Assembly (NCBI GenBank): GCA_018340375.1
Contig: JAFFJZ010000080.1
Coordinates: forward strand, 414,185 to 478,184
Direction of reading: 5' to 3'
DNA: 64,000 nucleotides
From: Gonatopus flavifemur
Taxonomy: Eukaryota > Arthropoda > Insecta > Hymenoptera > Dryinidae
Part shown: piece by piece, positions 24,416 through 34,986 of the stretch
Position numbering within the stretch: the first letter of the stretch is position 1
Layout: every line of letters starts with the position of its first letter
Program-made: the position numbers and the translations under genes
The notes under the pieces: model-generated
What the model saw: only the letters and a program-made list of their open reading frames with translations
Databases searched by the model: none
Told to the model about the DNA's origin: nothing

Positions 24416-25389
24416 GGGGTAATATCACTTTGTGAACGGAAAAATTGACGTTATTTTCAAAGTGTAGCCATGAAGTCAAAAAAAAATTATAAATTTATGG
24501 GGTCTCTTGCATATAAAAGTACTAGTCTTTGGGCACAAAAAACACTTTTTATTCAAGTTTTTTAATACAAAATGGTGGCATAGCAGTACGGTCAAAAAAC
24601 ATTTTTCTCATGGTTAAAACAGGCGTACCGCTACAGGTCACAATCTTCAATCTAGAACAAAAAATAAAAAAGTTCCTAAAAATATATCTCAAAATCTAGC
24701 TATCTACGTGGGATTTTTTCGATGTCAGCTTTTTTACCGATTTCATAGCCGATTTTCCGACGATTTTTTCCGAAAAAATCGAAAACAAAATTTCACAATG
24801 ACACCATTTTCTTCAAAATCTGTTTTTCGAAAAAATCCTACGTAGATAGCTAGATTTTGAGCTCTATTTTAAGGAACTTTTTTTCCTTCTAGATTAAAAA
24901 TCGTGACCTGTATCGGACGCCCGCCCGTTCTAACCATGAGAAAAAAAAATGTTTTCTTGACCTTACCACCATGCCGCCATTTTGAATTAAAAACCATGAA
25001 TGAAAAGTGTTTTTTGTACCCAAAGACTAGTACTTCCACACGGAGAAAAGGAAACAGCAATGGTGACTGTGAATCGCAGTAATTCATTGAAAAAAAATGA
25101 AAAATCAAATTCACGCCGTTCATTACTGCGTTTCCTAGTAACCGTTAATGTCCAAGCAGCATTGACGAATTTCACTGCAGTACACATCACTGTGATCGCG
25201 CTAAACTCTATCATCCAAGTGTGTTTTCATTTGTTTTTCAACTGATTGCTGTTATGGACAGTAGCCAGTGCTGTTTTCTTCTTCCCGTGCATATGTACAA
25301 AAATCCCATTCATTTATAATTTTTTCTGACTTCATGGCAACACTTTGAAAATAACGTCAATTTTTCCGTCTACAAAGTGATATTACCCC
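24416..25389. mobile_element. TTAA-flanked palindromic element
   Basis: TTAA stands at 24412-24415 and 25390-25393. The ends GGGGTAATATCACTTTGT and ACAAAGTGATATTACCCC are exact inverses. Arms of roughly 300 bp match apart from the MITE insertion at 25039-25289. TTAA targets are typical of the piggyBac and Kolobok superfamilies; no transposase is present to decide between them. Confidence 0.87.
25039..25289 (+). mobile_element. 251-bp MITE, family M1, copy 1 (CA duplication)
   Basis: It begins CACGGAGAAAAGGAAACAGC and ends GCTGTTTTCTTCTTCCCGTG. CA flanks both sides. It sits inside one arm of the TTAA palindrome and is therefore younger. An equal-length inverted copy lies at 60897-61147 and a partial copy at 63918-64000. 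The conserved 80-codon frame seen in both copies reflects sequence identity, not a gene. Confidence 0.88.
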
Positions 25390-25676
25390 TTAAGATGTTT
25401 TTAAGACTTCTTGTATCCATCTCAAATTCGACATCTCAATTTCATTTCTTCAAGTTCTCTTCAAGATATCTTTACGACACATCTTGAAGACATCTTTGTG
25501 AAGATGTCTTAAATATATCCTCAAAACATTCATGTTGATTGGAAAAAGTGTATCTCAGTGTGAATTCTTTCATCAACTCCGTTATCATTTCATAACGTAA
25601 TAAAACGTAAGATGAATGCGATATGGTTCATTTAACTCATATTGAGTGCAAAAATCGATTGTCCCACACAGTTGGA

Positions 25677-26492
25677 AATTTTGTGTTAAATTCAACACAT
25701 TCCACATGTCCCAAACGGTCCACACATATTTTTGTGTCGATATCACATAATGTATTTGTGTTAGCTAATAACTCAAGCTCGATGTAAATAATATAACACA
25801 AAAGGATGTTGATAAAATTTTGATTGGAATTTCCGATCGTGTAAATTCAACAGATAAGTACTGTCAAATGAAATCCAAAATAAGGAATGAATCAACAGTT
25901 CAAAAGTGTAATTTATGGATTTTTTACATCAATCAAATGTGAAAATCACACTTTTTTCGTGTTGAAACAATGCATAAGAATAAATTGAAAAAAAACAGTA
26001 CTTCAATGAGCATTGAACATGGATCGTCGGGACCGAATGTTGAAGCTGTATCACTCAAGCCACTGCCGGTCCTTTGATTGAGTGTACTTTCTTTGCGTAT
26101 ATCGACTCGCACTCTATCTTCAAATTCACATATCTAGAAAACGAATTTCCATTACAATGAAAGCTAAAACCAAAATGCATGAACAGTTCTTCCGACGACT
26201 ACTAAGGTTACACGTACATAGAAATTTCATAAAAAAATAGCTCCCACCACTGGCGATCTCCCCTTGGTAGTTGAGAACAACACAATTTTTATGTTCAATC
26301 TTGAGTTGAATAACATTTGTGTCATTTTGACACTTTTTTTCACTTGTTTGAATGATTTCACATTATAAATCAGTTGAGACCTGATTACACAAGGACTGTC
26401 TGTAGAAGTTACACGTGGTTGTGTTGAATATTCAACAGAAAATTCATGACACACAGATTTTTTAACACATTTACACAAAATTTTCAACTGTG
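25677..26492. mobile_element. TIR element with CACAGTTG ends, CA duplication
   Basis: The left end CACAGTTGGAAATTTTGTGT matches the reverse complement of the right end, CACAGTTGAAAATTTTGTGT. CA flanks both sides (25675-25676 and 26493-26494). The 816-bp interior has scattered GTGTTGAA words and no gene. Confidence 0.82.
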
Positions 26493-26494
26493 CA

Positions 26495-26874
26495 GCTTTT
26501 ATGTACCTTGTGATTTTCAAAGTTGAGAACTTTGAAATGAATGACAAGAATTGACGTCTGTTCAAAAGATATATTGTGAAAAACGAATTCTACAGCATAC
26601 GACAGGAAATTCCAAGAGTGATTGTTTTAAATTTTGAATTCAATTTGGAATTTTATTAGTTTTATAAATTTTTTGTCGATATTCATTTTCATACTAGTCT
26701 ATGAACAAATACTTAACTTTCGAATTGTTTTCTATCCATAGTAAAAATTTGAGTAAATCAAATTTGGTACATATGCTCTCAATTTTGGAAGAAAAAGTCA
26801 AAATTCATACGTCTCAAGCAGTTTACATCGAATACAAGATATGACAATGGAGTTTAGTTTCAATTGCTGCTGAA
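26495..26874. other. Stretch without recognised gene
   Basis: AT-rich DNA with no supported feature. Confidence 0.45.
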
Positions 26875-26927
26875 TAGTGATGGGTACGTTACTCGTTACA
26901 CGTTACTCGTTATATATAAAATATATA

Positions 26928-27045
26928 CAGGGTGGGACATTTATCTTGAGACAACGAAATATCTTGCTGAGATCACTTTTTTTTTAACAATGTTATATAC
27001 AAAAGTTGTGATATTCCGTTGTCTCAAGATAAATGCCCCACCCTG
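26928..27045. mobile_element. 118-bp palindromic MITE with CAGGGTGGG ends, TA duplication
   Basis: The left arm CAGGGTGGGACATTTATC continues with a TTGAGACAACG segment. The right arm is its inverse with a few changes (GATAAATGCCCCACCCTG). TA flanks both sides. It is inserted in the hAT-like MITE. Confidence 0.88.
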
Positions 27046-27441
27046 TATAACAATGTATATTTTGTATACGAATTATATACACTGTGAAAAATGTTTGTAT
27101 GAAATTTAATAGAAAAGTTTGTGAAGCAATTAACACACACATTTGGTTGTGAATTTTCAAAGAAACAATTTATTAAAATTCAAGAAGAGGTTTTGAAAAT
27201 GTGTGAATCATTTCATGTTAGTATGAAATTTCGAAACGATTGTTGAATTCTCAAGGAAATCCTTTTGAAAATTAATTACGAATAGGTATCAAAATTTCAA
27301 ATGATTGCCGTGAATTTCATAACCTATTAATTGAATTTTTATATACTGGGAAGTATGAAAAATCAAAATACTAATTTTCATATGCAATATTAATTTTTTG
27401 ACTATCGTATTTTAAATACAATTCGCATATCTGTATCATAT

Positions 27442-28290
27442 CACGGAGAGGAATGGATTATACAAATCGTATTATAGAAATGTGGATACTAACTGTTAAT
27501 ATCTGTATGCTTAGAGGTATTAACTATTTCTTTAGTCCTAAAGTACAAGATTCTTACGGTCAAAATATGTTTATTATAAAAGTAATATACTTACCGTTGA
27601 AATCTGTATTTTAATCGTAAGAATCTCTGTTATTTACAGTAATGAAATGCAGATTTTAAAAATAGTATTATATTGACCAACAAAATATATAGTTATCATT
27701 AGAATCCATATTTTATCCATGAGAATCTCGGTTACTTGCAGTGATCAAATGAATATTTCATCAATAGTATCATAAGGACCAACAAAATATATAGTTACGA
27801 TGAATAACCATCTTTCATTAATCATTATAATCTCCCTTTTCAACGAAAATCAAGTGCGAACCATAAGTTTCTTGAAATTTACATCGTTTGAAGATCTGAT
27901 GTACTTCAAGTACAGCTACAATTCTTATGTACTCAAGCGAGCGTCGGTAGCTGAGCGGTCAAGGTGACCGACTGTGACATTATGAGCCCGAATTCAAATC
28001 CGGCGAAATAATTTTTTTTTTTTATTTTTCATAATATTGTTTCCTTACTGTAAGCATCCGGAGATAGTAGTTGTGAGAATCCTATACTATAATAGGAACT
28101 AACCTTTTTCTTGCCTTCAATAAAATAGTATATTACTGGGTAAAAAATACATTTACTACCTCGAAGTAAACATCTTTATAATAAATGTATACTTGTGGTT
28201 AGAATCTAGATCCTTGTCCTCATGCTTAGTATAAAATATTCTTGTCTTTATAATATTTCTTATACCCCTTAGAATCCATTTCTCTCCGTG
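27442..28290 (+). mobile_element. 849-bp element with CACGGAGAG ends carrying a tRNA-like core
   Basis: The left end CACGGAGAGGAATGGATT and the right end in reverse complement, CACGGAGAGAAATGGATT, agree closely. The first 35 bp resemble the start of the MITE at 30622-30871. The flanking dinucleotides (AT and TA) do not match, so the target duplication is not clear. The interior has CAACAAAATATATAGTTA repeats and the tRNA-like sequence at 27941-28008. Confidence 0.75.
27941..28008 (+). tRNA. tRNA-like sequence inside a TIR element
   Basis: TAGCTGAGCGG at 27948-27958 fits the A box, and GAATTCAAATCC at 27990-28001 is a slightly degenerate B box. The spacing is tRNA-like. A run of T follows within about ten bases, as at a polymerase III terminator. 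Stem pairing is imperfect, so I call it tRNA-like only. Confidence 0.5.
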
Positions 28291-28998
28291 TAGATATCTA
28301 AGATTAATTCCTAATTAAGGATTAAAATTCCAGAATTCTGGAATTGTGAAATCTCGATTCGAGCTTCCTTCATATTATTGTACATGGATGTGTATATATA
28401 TTTATATATAAGAAAGATACAAAGATCATATTGAAAACATTGTAGTTCAAAAGTTAATATTGAAGATGAAATTCAGTTTATGGTTCTCATGTGAATCTAC
28501 ATCAATATATCAATCCAAAACTTTGTAATTGAACAGATGATTTTCAATCAACAAATTATCAATAATATACATTGTCAACTCCTATACGAAAGAATCTGAA
28601 AAAATTATAATCAGTGCATTTGGTTAGATATTTCACAGCATAGGGACGAAAAACATGAAAAGTTCATGTCAGTTGCTTCAGCGATTTGGAAGAGATTGTT
28701 GACGTAAGTCACAGAATGACAGACAGACAAACTAACATCATTCTGAAGATGATGAAATCCTATTTGGAGAACCCGAAAACATAAGAATCAGTTATTCAAA
28801 TGTTGCCTCCATCACAATGCTCATTATCACGGAATTGGAAAATAATAAACTTCACACCATGGAAAAGTAACACAGTTCAAAAAAGTTAGTGCAATGGAAG
28901 GAATACATTGTTTTGACACGTTTATTTTCACGTTTATTTATATGAACTTGAATTATTTTTATAAGATAATTTCAAATGCTGCCATTCACGAAGCCAGC
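28291..28998. other. Interior of the 27081-34925 element, no gene seen
   Basis: AT-rich DNA without coding signal. It ends at the small palindrome at 28999-29098. Confidence 0.4.
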
Positions 28999-29098
28999 CC
29001 TACTGTAAATTCCCAGTCATGGATTCTCAAATTCGCATGAGAATCAAGTGGATCGCATCTGAATCAATGGGAATCCATGACTGAGAATTTACAGTAGG
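28999..29098. mobile_element. 100-bp palindrome with CCTACTGTAAATTC ends
   Basis: CCTACTGTAAATTCCCAG and its inverse near TGAGAATTTACAGTAGG flank a paired CATGGATTCTCA and TGGGAATCCATG core. It is short, non-coding and MITE-like. Confidence 0.7.
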
Positions 29099-29393
29099 AA
29101 TTAGCTTTCACATAATTATTTTAGAAAATATAGTTATTCTATATTCTATAATAAATGTTAATAAATTCTATAGAATTAGATATTTCTGTCGTACAACGGA
29201 AATAAATCTTGTGCACACGGAGAGAAATTTGATGGTCAAAAGTGAGAAAATACGTAGGTAATATTATCATAAAAATTGGTAAACTGGAACTATTGGGAAT
29301 AGCTTGGAAATAAAATTATCACGATGGTAAACTTCACTTTGTCAAAAATTCCGAAATTTCTTCAGGAAAACTAACACAGGCAGTATTGATGAT

Positions 29394-29936
29394 TCAAAGC
29401 AGTGAGACAATATCATCAATTCTGCTACGTGTAACATCGGCGTATGAGTATAAATTTGAAACGAATTTAAGAGTAGATTGATCACAAATACCATTATCAA
29501 ACTGTTTCAATTGTTCGTCGATCTTATCATTTAAGCATGAATACAGTTGTTTTAACTGTTCATCTGTGAATACCTCATCATCTAAGTCTGAATCAGAATC
29601 AACAGAATCATGGAACACATGAGGCATGGAATTCAAATTTACAACAATTTGATCGTCTGCTTCATTATTACCAGCGTCATCATCATCCATCTCTGCACTA
29701 TTAGGACAAACTTCCATTTCACATGTTTTATTTTCTGTTCCATGTTTTCTTCGCCTGTGACCTATATATGATCTCAAATATGAAAATTTGCGTGTACATT
29801 CGGTTTCAGCACAATAAAAAATAGACGAGTTTTTATGAGAAATTTTTACGTGCTGTATCAACTTTAGATTGTTGTGGAAAGATTCTGAACAATTGAAACA
29901 TTGAAACATGATGATTAAAAAAATTGTACGAATCAT
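29394..29936 (-). CDS. C2H2 zinc-finger protein, truncated transposon ORF
   Basis: The 180-residue frame has two zinc-finger-like units. One is at residues 13-34 (CFNC...H...H) and one at about 41-67 (C-x4-C followed by HRRRKH). An acidic stretch of Asp/Glu follows at about 75-125, then a helix-like tail ending in RSRIDDIVSLL. Similar fingers open long proteins encoded by repeated elements in arthropods, where a large presumed catalytic part follows; here a stop comes directly after the linker. The alternative start at Met10 sits just before the first finger and is as plausible as Met1. It begins 37 bp after the stop of the neighbouring gene, on the same strand. Likely nuclear and DNA-binding. 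Family placement is from memory, not a search. Confidence 0.62.
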   Translation of the reverse strand: MIRTIFLIIMFQCFNCSESFHNNLKLIQHVKISHKNSSIFYCAETECTRKFSYLRSYIGHRRRKHGTENKTCEMEVCPNSAEMDDDDAGNNEADDQIVVNLNSMPHVFHDSVDSDSDLDDEVFTDEQLKQLYSCLNDKIDEQLKQFDNGICDQSTLKFVSNLYSYADVTRSRIDDIVSLL

Positions 29937-29973
29937 CCAAAAATTGAGTCGAATATCCAGCGTCGTGAAATCA

Positions 29974-32369
29974 TCAATGAGAGCTCATTTGTCCGAGCAA
30001 TACTTTCAATGAAACGTTACTTTTGTCATTTGGAGTTCGAATGTTATATCCCGCAATTTGAATGAACGACCGAACAGCTGCTGTTAGATGTGGATATTCA
30101 CTATCTGTGACAAAAAATATCTTGAAGGCTAGGTCAAGAGCTTCGAAACAGGATTCCGTATCGTAACGTACTTGATTCACGCAAACGTAGGCTTTTTCAA
30201 TCTTGTATAAAGATCCAGCAATGACGATCGTTGGTTGCAAAGTCAAGCCACGTTTCCCCAAGTCTTCCTTGTGTATTCTTAAACGTGTCTCCAAGTCGTT
30301 TGAATTCTGGAAGACATTATTCATGCATTATGTACCTATGAAAAATTAGCGATCATGTCTGATTGATTTAAAGTATTACTTCGATGTGTAAAAAAAAAGT
30401 TTCCCTTTTTCCTGTAGCACTTGATTTGCGAATTGCTGAAACTGATGAAGTTGCCACAGTTACTGCACTTCCATTACTCTTCCTCTTTCTTGGTACTTTG
30501 AAAGGGTCTAGAAGACAGGACAATAAGTACAAACATGGGGCGTCCTTTTGTTCTAGGAGAAATAACAGTGATTGAAAATAAATTTATAGTAATTGATAAA
30601 ATCTGAAATAAACATTTTGCACACGGAGAAAAATGGATTGTACAAATCGTATTATATAAACTTTGTCTTAGTCACTGAGATCCATTGTTAAGCAGTATTC
30701 AATCAGATTATAATGAATGATAAAATATGTTGGAAATGATCAAAGGCTAGTATTTATACATTAAGGGAACAATTTCTCTGAAAATTCTGAACTTTTTCCC
30801 TCATATTTGATTAAAAAGATAGTCCTTAGTATAAGATTTCTTACACTAAGTAGTATCTGTTCTTCTCCGTGCACCTACGAAGAATACTCAAAGTTACCTG
30901 AATTCAATGTTGGCCAAGTTTTCAGAATTCCTTGTCCCACTTCATCTAATTTCGATGACGCACTTGCGTGTCGACGAATGATTTCTTTAATTTTTGTCCA
31001 CCGTTCAGGGAATTGGATAGAAAGATTGGGATATAGATTCTCGAAATCATTCTTCAACTGGAACAGATTATAAATTCAAGCACAGGATGAGGTTATTTAA
31101 TAGTTGAAACAAAATAACATTCATATCTAAGAAGTAACTCACCAATTGTTTACCAGCTTGTACCGTCAAAACTCGGAATTTATCGAAAAATGTTTCGCAA
31201 GTCGTCGAAGAATTTTGGAGGAGTGATTTTCGATATGCGAAAGTTTCTTCCCATAATTTTTCTACTCGTTCAAATGGGTCTAAATTGTTAGCGAGCCAAG
31301 AAAGTTTCTCTACCACGTCTGTTTTGGTTTCTGGGGAACAAGCCTTGCAAGTAGTAAAATTCATATTATCTATATTGATATGCTTTTCAAAATGGAAAAT
31401 TATGAACCTGTGACAACTGATTCTTCAGATTCTGTTGATGCAGTTGTAGATTTTGAAGACTTTAAAATGCCTTTTTCTCGCATTTTATTTTTACAGTATG
31501 AGAAATGATCCCATAATTTACCGCTAGTTTGAATTCGCAAGCCATTTTCGGGTTTTCCATGAGCGTAATATACTCCTGCAGCCTCTCCTGGAAAGATTTC
31601 GACGATTTCTTGAGGGAGGTCAGTAAATCTCCTCGAAGATATGCTAAAATTAAGAACAAGGATTATGAATTAATTTGAATTTTACAATTATCGTTCATTC
31701 ATGAAAATCATTGAGTACCTGACATTCGGTATTATTTCTCCTGTTGAGTATTTACTTGTCATGATGTTGATGTCTCTCTGGACAACTAAACGCACCAATT
31801 CAGAACGCAGTGACTTCGAAAGGATAAAATCATTCTCTATGAATGATTTTAAAATAATTTTCCCACCACAAGAACTCTCCAAATATTTCAATAGTCCCTG
31901 CAATATATATGATTCATTGTTTCCGATGCTAGATAATTTTAAAGTACAATAGAGTAAAATTGAGATGATAGATTACTCACAGTCTTTCCTCCGCTTTTGA
32001 ATTTCCAACCGTCTTCATCTTGCGGTTTTGCCACACTTGGTCCGGTATGTGCGTCCACATTTGACGATGTTGGAGTATTTATTTCCTCTGAATTCTTGGT
32101 GCTTCTTGGTATGCCCTCTATGTCACATACATTGGTGAGAATATTGAAATCACTGTTCTCAATATTGTTTATTGTTACATTGTCCTGTAAAATATCGAAT
32201 TTTTACGTTCTGTGGTACCGTAGTGGCATAAGAATTGTAAAATGAAATGATTTACAGCAAAACTATAATCGGGACAGTTGGCATTCTGAAGTTCAGTGAG
32301 ATTGCTGCATTCTGGGGAGTTAATCTGTTCACCAAATACGAATGTGATCGGCTGGATTGAAAGCACCAT
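29974..32369 (-). CDS. Eight-exon repeated-element gene, 526 residues, function unknown
   Basis: Exons on the minus strand: 32369-32256, 32184-31981, 31897-31719, 31643-31408, 31369-31143, 31057-30898, 30507-30380 and 30306-29974. All junctions are GT..AG and keep one frame for 527 codons including the stop. Intron 31370-31407 is only 38 nt, so that junction is doubtful; a 5' site at 31417 with a later acceptor is an alternative. The ATG directly follows an acceptor (ATAATAG then ATGG), and a GTAAGT donor at 33369 suggests a 5' untranslated exon. The protein has a Ser/Thr-rich N-terminus, a block around SGKLWDHF, a Trp-containing helical block (LSWLANNLDPFERV), a basic patch (PRKRKS) and a compact C-terminal domain beginning near LTLQPTIVIAG. 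I associate this order with high-copy arthropod proteins of unknown function. The unbroken frame suggests recent activity or selection. Confidence 0.68.
30622..30871 (-). mobile_element. 250-bp MITE inside an intron, CA duplication
   Basis: It begins CACGGAGAAAAATGGATTGT and ends TTCTTCTCCGTG, flanked by CA on both sides. It lies wholly in the intron between exons 30898-31057 and 30507-30380. It therefore entered the two-gene transposon without breaking its coding sequence. Its first 35 bp match the start of the element at 27442. Confidence 0.85.
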
Positions 32370-33915
32370 CTATTATAACAGAATTAGACATGTACTGATT
32401 TCATGAATTATAAACTTGTTTTTATTAATGGAGAGCAGGTCACTAATGAAAAAAAATACGAGTCCAGGGAGTAGATCAAAATGTTTTACAGAGGAGAAAT
32501 TATCTTTGATTTTATAAAATATTTTTTCTTTAATTCGTGAAATTTTTTTCATTTATTATATACAAATTATTTCCTATCATATTTACAAAAACAAAAAAAT
32601 AATGCGAAATTTACGAACTTTACAACTTGCTAGTAAACTGACTACATCGTCTTAATTTGAAATTTTTATTTGGTCCTCTGAGCTCTTATTCATATTGAAA
32701 ATTTTGATTCAATAATTAATTAAAACATAAAAAATTGTGGATAGATTTCAATCGTCAGAAAAAATCATACCATTAAAAAAGTTCGTGAAATGTATAAAAG
32801 CAACGAGTTTCATAATTTGTTCAAAAGAATATTTCTCTGTCGGTGGCGTTTTCTTCATGAGGAGTTGTTCACATACAAAAACAAAGCCAGAAACTTTGAA
32901 CATTCAACTAGACTGAAATCAACGTGTTTATAATCTAATTCCTGCTTATAGAACATTCTCGAAAACTCCAAGATGTTATTGTTTTGAATATCCAGCGAAA
33001 TTCTATTAAGCGTATATACATGTTAGTATTAAAGATGATTGATTTTGAATTGAAATTGAAATGAAGAACACAGTGACAATATATGAGAAAAAAATATATT
33101 ACGTTGGGAAAGTGTCTTTTTTTACTATTCTTCTCCAATAAAATGAATCATTTTGCTTACCTTATCTTGCAAAAAACCACCCATACTTTCATTTACTCTT
33201 CAAACTTTTGTCCAAGAATATTCAACGAATAAGAAAACGTGAAGAAAAATGCTGAAAAGGACAGTTTTTTTGTTGAGGTTAGGAAAGTGAAGGTTAGGAG
33301 GGTATTATATGAATCGCAGTAAATACTGTTAATTCTTGAATAATTGAATCATATAAATAAGTCACTTACATGTTTTGGAGTTTGATGATTTTTCGAACGA
33401 CGTTGAAATCACTGTTGTCCTGCACTGTTCGTCGAAGATGAATTCACGAAAAATTTCGAATCGATTCCAACGATTTTGCATGCCTCAAATCTGTGGCATT
33501 GATCATACGCAACTGTTGATCGATTGACAGACGTGGCGTCATTCGCGGTGATTTTGAGAAAAGTTCAAACGCTATGGGGAAATATCACCATCAGCGCTTG
33601 TATTATATCGATTCATCAATGCTAGTAAATGTAACTCTTGATTTTCAAAATTCAAAAGAGTTGTTGAAACATAATATATCATTGTCAAGTGGTGATAATT
33701 TCACTAGAAATATCATTCATTCCGTTTGTTTATAGTTCTTATTACTAAAATATATTTTATCATGCTGAATCTTTATTTTTACCATCGCAGCTTGCGAGTA
33801 TTGTCTACGTGCATGTTGAATAATGCACTTAGATTACAAATTGCTGTCAACAATTCCCAATAATACTACTTTCCGACTAAAAATGTTAATTTTCACAATG
33901 AAATTTTTCTCCGTG
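32370..33915 (-). promoter_or_regulatory. 5' region of the eight-exon gene
   Basis: About 1.5 kb separates the start codon from the transposon end. A GTAAGT donor at 33369 and the acceptor next to the ATG define a probable 1-kb leader intron. Sequence upstream of 33371 is less AT-rich than its surroundings (ACTGTTGATCGATTGACAGA region). I cannot identify a TATA box or initiator with confidence. Confidence 0.45.
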
Positions 33916-33917
33916 CA

Positions 33918-34924
33918 GTGAGATTTTTTCATCTTATGGCAGATTGAGCAACGTAAATATTTGGTATTTTTATCACAAAAAATTATGTATTATCACATTT
34001 TTAATCACATCAAATAAAAATTGAAATGAAACCATAATACTGAAAGGTAATATAACTGAGAAAGCAAAGATAATCCTCTAAGTTTGGTATTGCATCAAGG
34101 AGTCATACAATTTTTGTACAGCTGTTGTATCGCAAGTTTTTCTCCTTGATTCTGTTTTCGTTTTATTCCCTCTGATATTTGTATTGATATCCATGAATAC
34201 TCTGGAATAATAAGATGAGCATTATTGAGAATAATATAAGCTGAACAGTATTGCGTGAAAATTCAAGAATTATGTATGTATAAACACGTAATTATAGTAT
34301 ACTTACTTTTTCAATAAAACTTCGATTGTTTCTTCTCGGGAATATAACTTTTCAACATTTAGAGGTGAGCACCACGTGATTTATCAATTTTGTCGAAGAA
34401 CGTCTTATCATTTTGCAGGTACGATTATAAAGCGTGGATCTGCAGAAGACATGCGCAATGACTTCGGCGCACAGTGAATTCATACACTTGTGTATTATTT
34501 TTCAACAAAACTATTGAAATTTCATAAATAAAATTGTGAATATTCAAAATGTAATTGAAATTCCATAAATGAAATTTTGAATATTCAAAATGTGTTCGAA
34601 ATTTCACAAAAATGATTTGAATTTTTTACATTTATTTAGAATTTTTATATGGTTGTTATTGAAACTTCATACTACACTGCAAAATTCACCCATGTGAAAG
34701 AAAATTCAAATTGTAGAACTGAATCTCACAAAGCATGTTGAAATTTTAATTTGATTAAAGAATTTTAATACCAAATATTTTGGATTATAATAATACTGAT
34801 CAAAATTCAAATACGTTTGTGAACATGAAATATTAGTGCTATTTTATATTAAATACGATTCAACTCGCATTTATTTGGAATTTCATAACCAATTTTATAT
34901 TAGAATTCAAACCTTTTTTACAGT
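33918..34924. other. Right interior of the 27081-34925 element
   Basis: Non-coding. GAAATTTCATAAAT and GAATATTCAAAATG words are repeated at 34515-34600 and resemble those just inside the left end of the same element. Confidence 0.5.
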
Positions 34925-34986
34925 GTATTTATTATATATGTTGTATATATAATGAGTAACGGTAACGAGTAACGTACCCATCAGTG

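Larger units (their letters stand above)
23367..25542. mobile_element. GATATC-type TIR element with nested insertions
   Basis: The left end begins CCCGATGAACAAAAAAATAT. The right end in reverse complement begins TCCAATCAACATGAATGTTT. Both lead into degenerate AGATATCTTCAAG repeats. The ends fit the CCCAAT(N)AACAT pattern of the smaller relatives only loosely, so the borders are approximate. A tRNA-like sequence (23875-23952) and a TTAA-flanked palindrome (24416-25389) lie inside. Confidence 0.6.
29216..33915 (-). mobile_element. 4.7-kb two-gene transposon with CACGGAG ends, CA duplication
   Basis: The left end CACGGAGAGAAATTTGATGG and the right end in reverse complement, CACGGAGAAAAATTTCATTG, match at nearly all of the first 20 positions. 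CA flanks both sides (29214-29215 and 33916-33917). Inside, both genes read on the minus strand: an eight-exon gene (coding 32369 to 29974) followed after 37 bp by a C2H2 gene (29936 to 29394). The second gene stops before any catalytic domain, so the copy cannot supply a complete transposase if that gene is the transposase. The termini are the same type as the many MITEs in the window. Confidence 0.75.
27081..34925. mobile_element. 7.8-kb composite with CACTGTRAAAAA ends, TA duplication
   Basis: The left end CACTGTGAAAAATGTTTG pairs with the right end CAAACCTTTTTTACAGTG. TA flanks both sides (27079-27080 and 34926-34927). The interior next to both ends shares GAAATTTCAT and TTGTGAATTTTC words. 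Most of the length is later insertions: 27442-28290 and 29216-33915. It is probably a small non-autonomous element that has been enlarged. Confidence 0.78.
26875..34986. mobile_element. hAT-like MITE split by an 8-kb nest of insertions
   Basis: The left end is TAGTGATGGGTACGTTACTC and the right end is GAGTAACGTACCCATCAGTG. Adding the parts that remain (26875-26927, 27046-27080 and 34926-34986) gives roughly 145 bp, close to the 144 bp of the intact relative at 7917-8060. The flanks CTGCTGAA and CTGGAGAA agree at six of eight positions, as expected for an old hAT duplication. It is the oldest layer of this nest. Confidence 0.78.

Noticed and set aside
25000..25245. Apparent conserved 80-residue protein shared with 60941-61177
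   Set aside because: Both frames lie inside copies of the 251-bp M1 MITE; conservation is of the repeat.
27941..28008. A functional tRNA gene
   Set aside because: A and B boxes are present, but acceptor and T-stem pairing is poor; reported as tRNA-like only.
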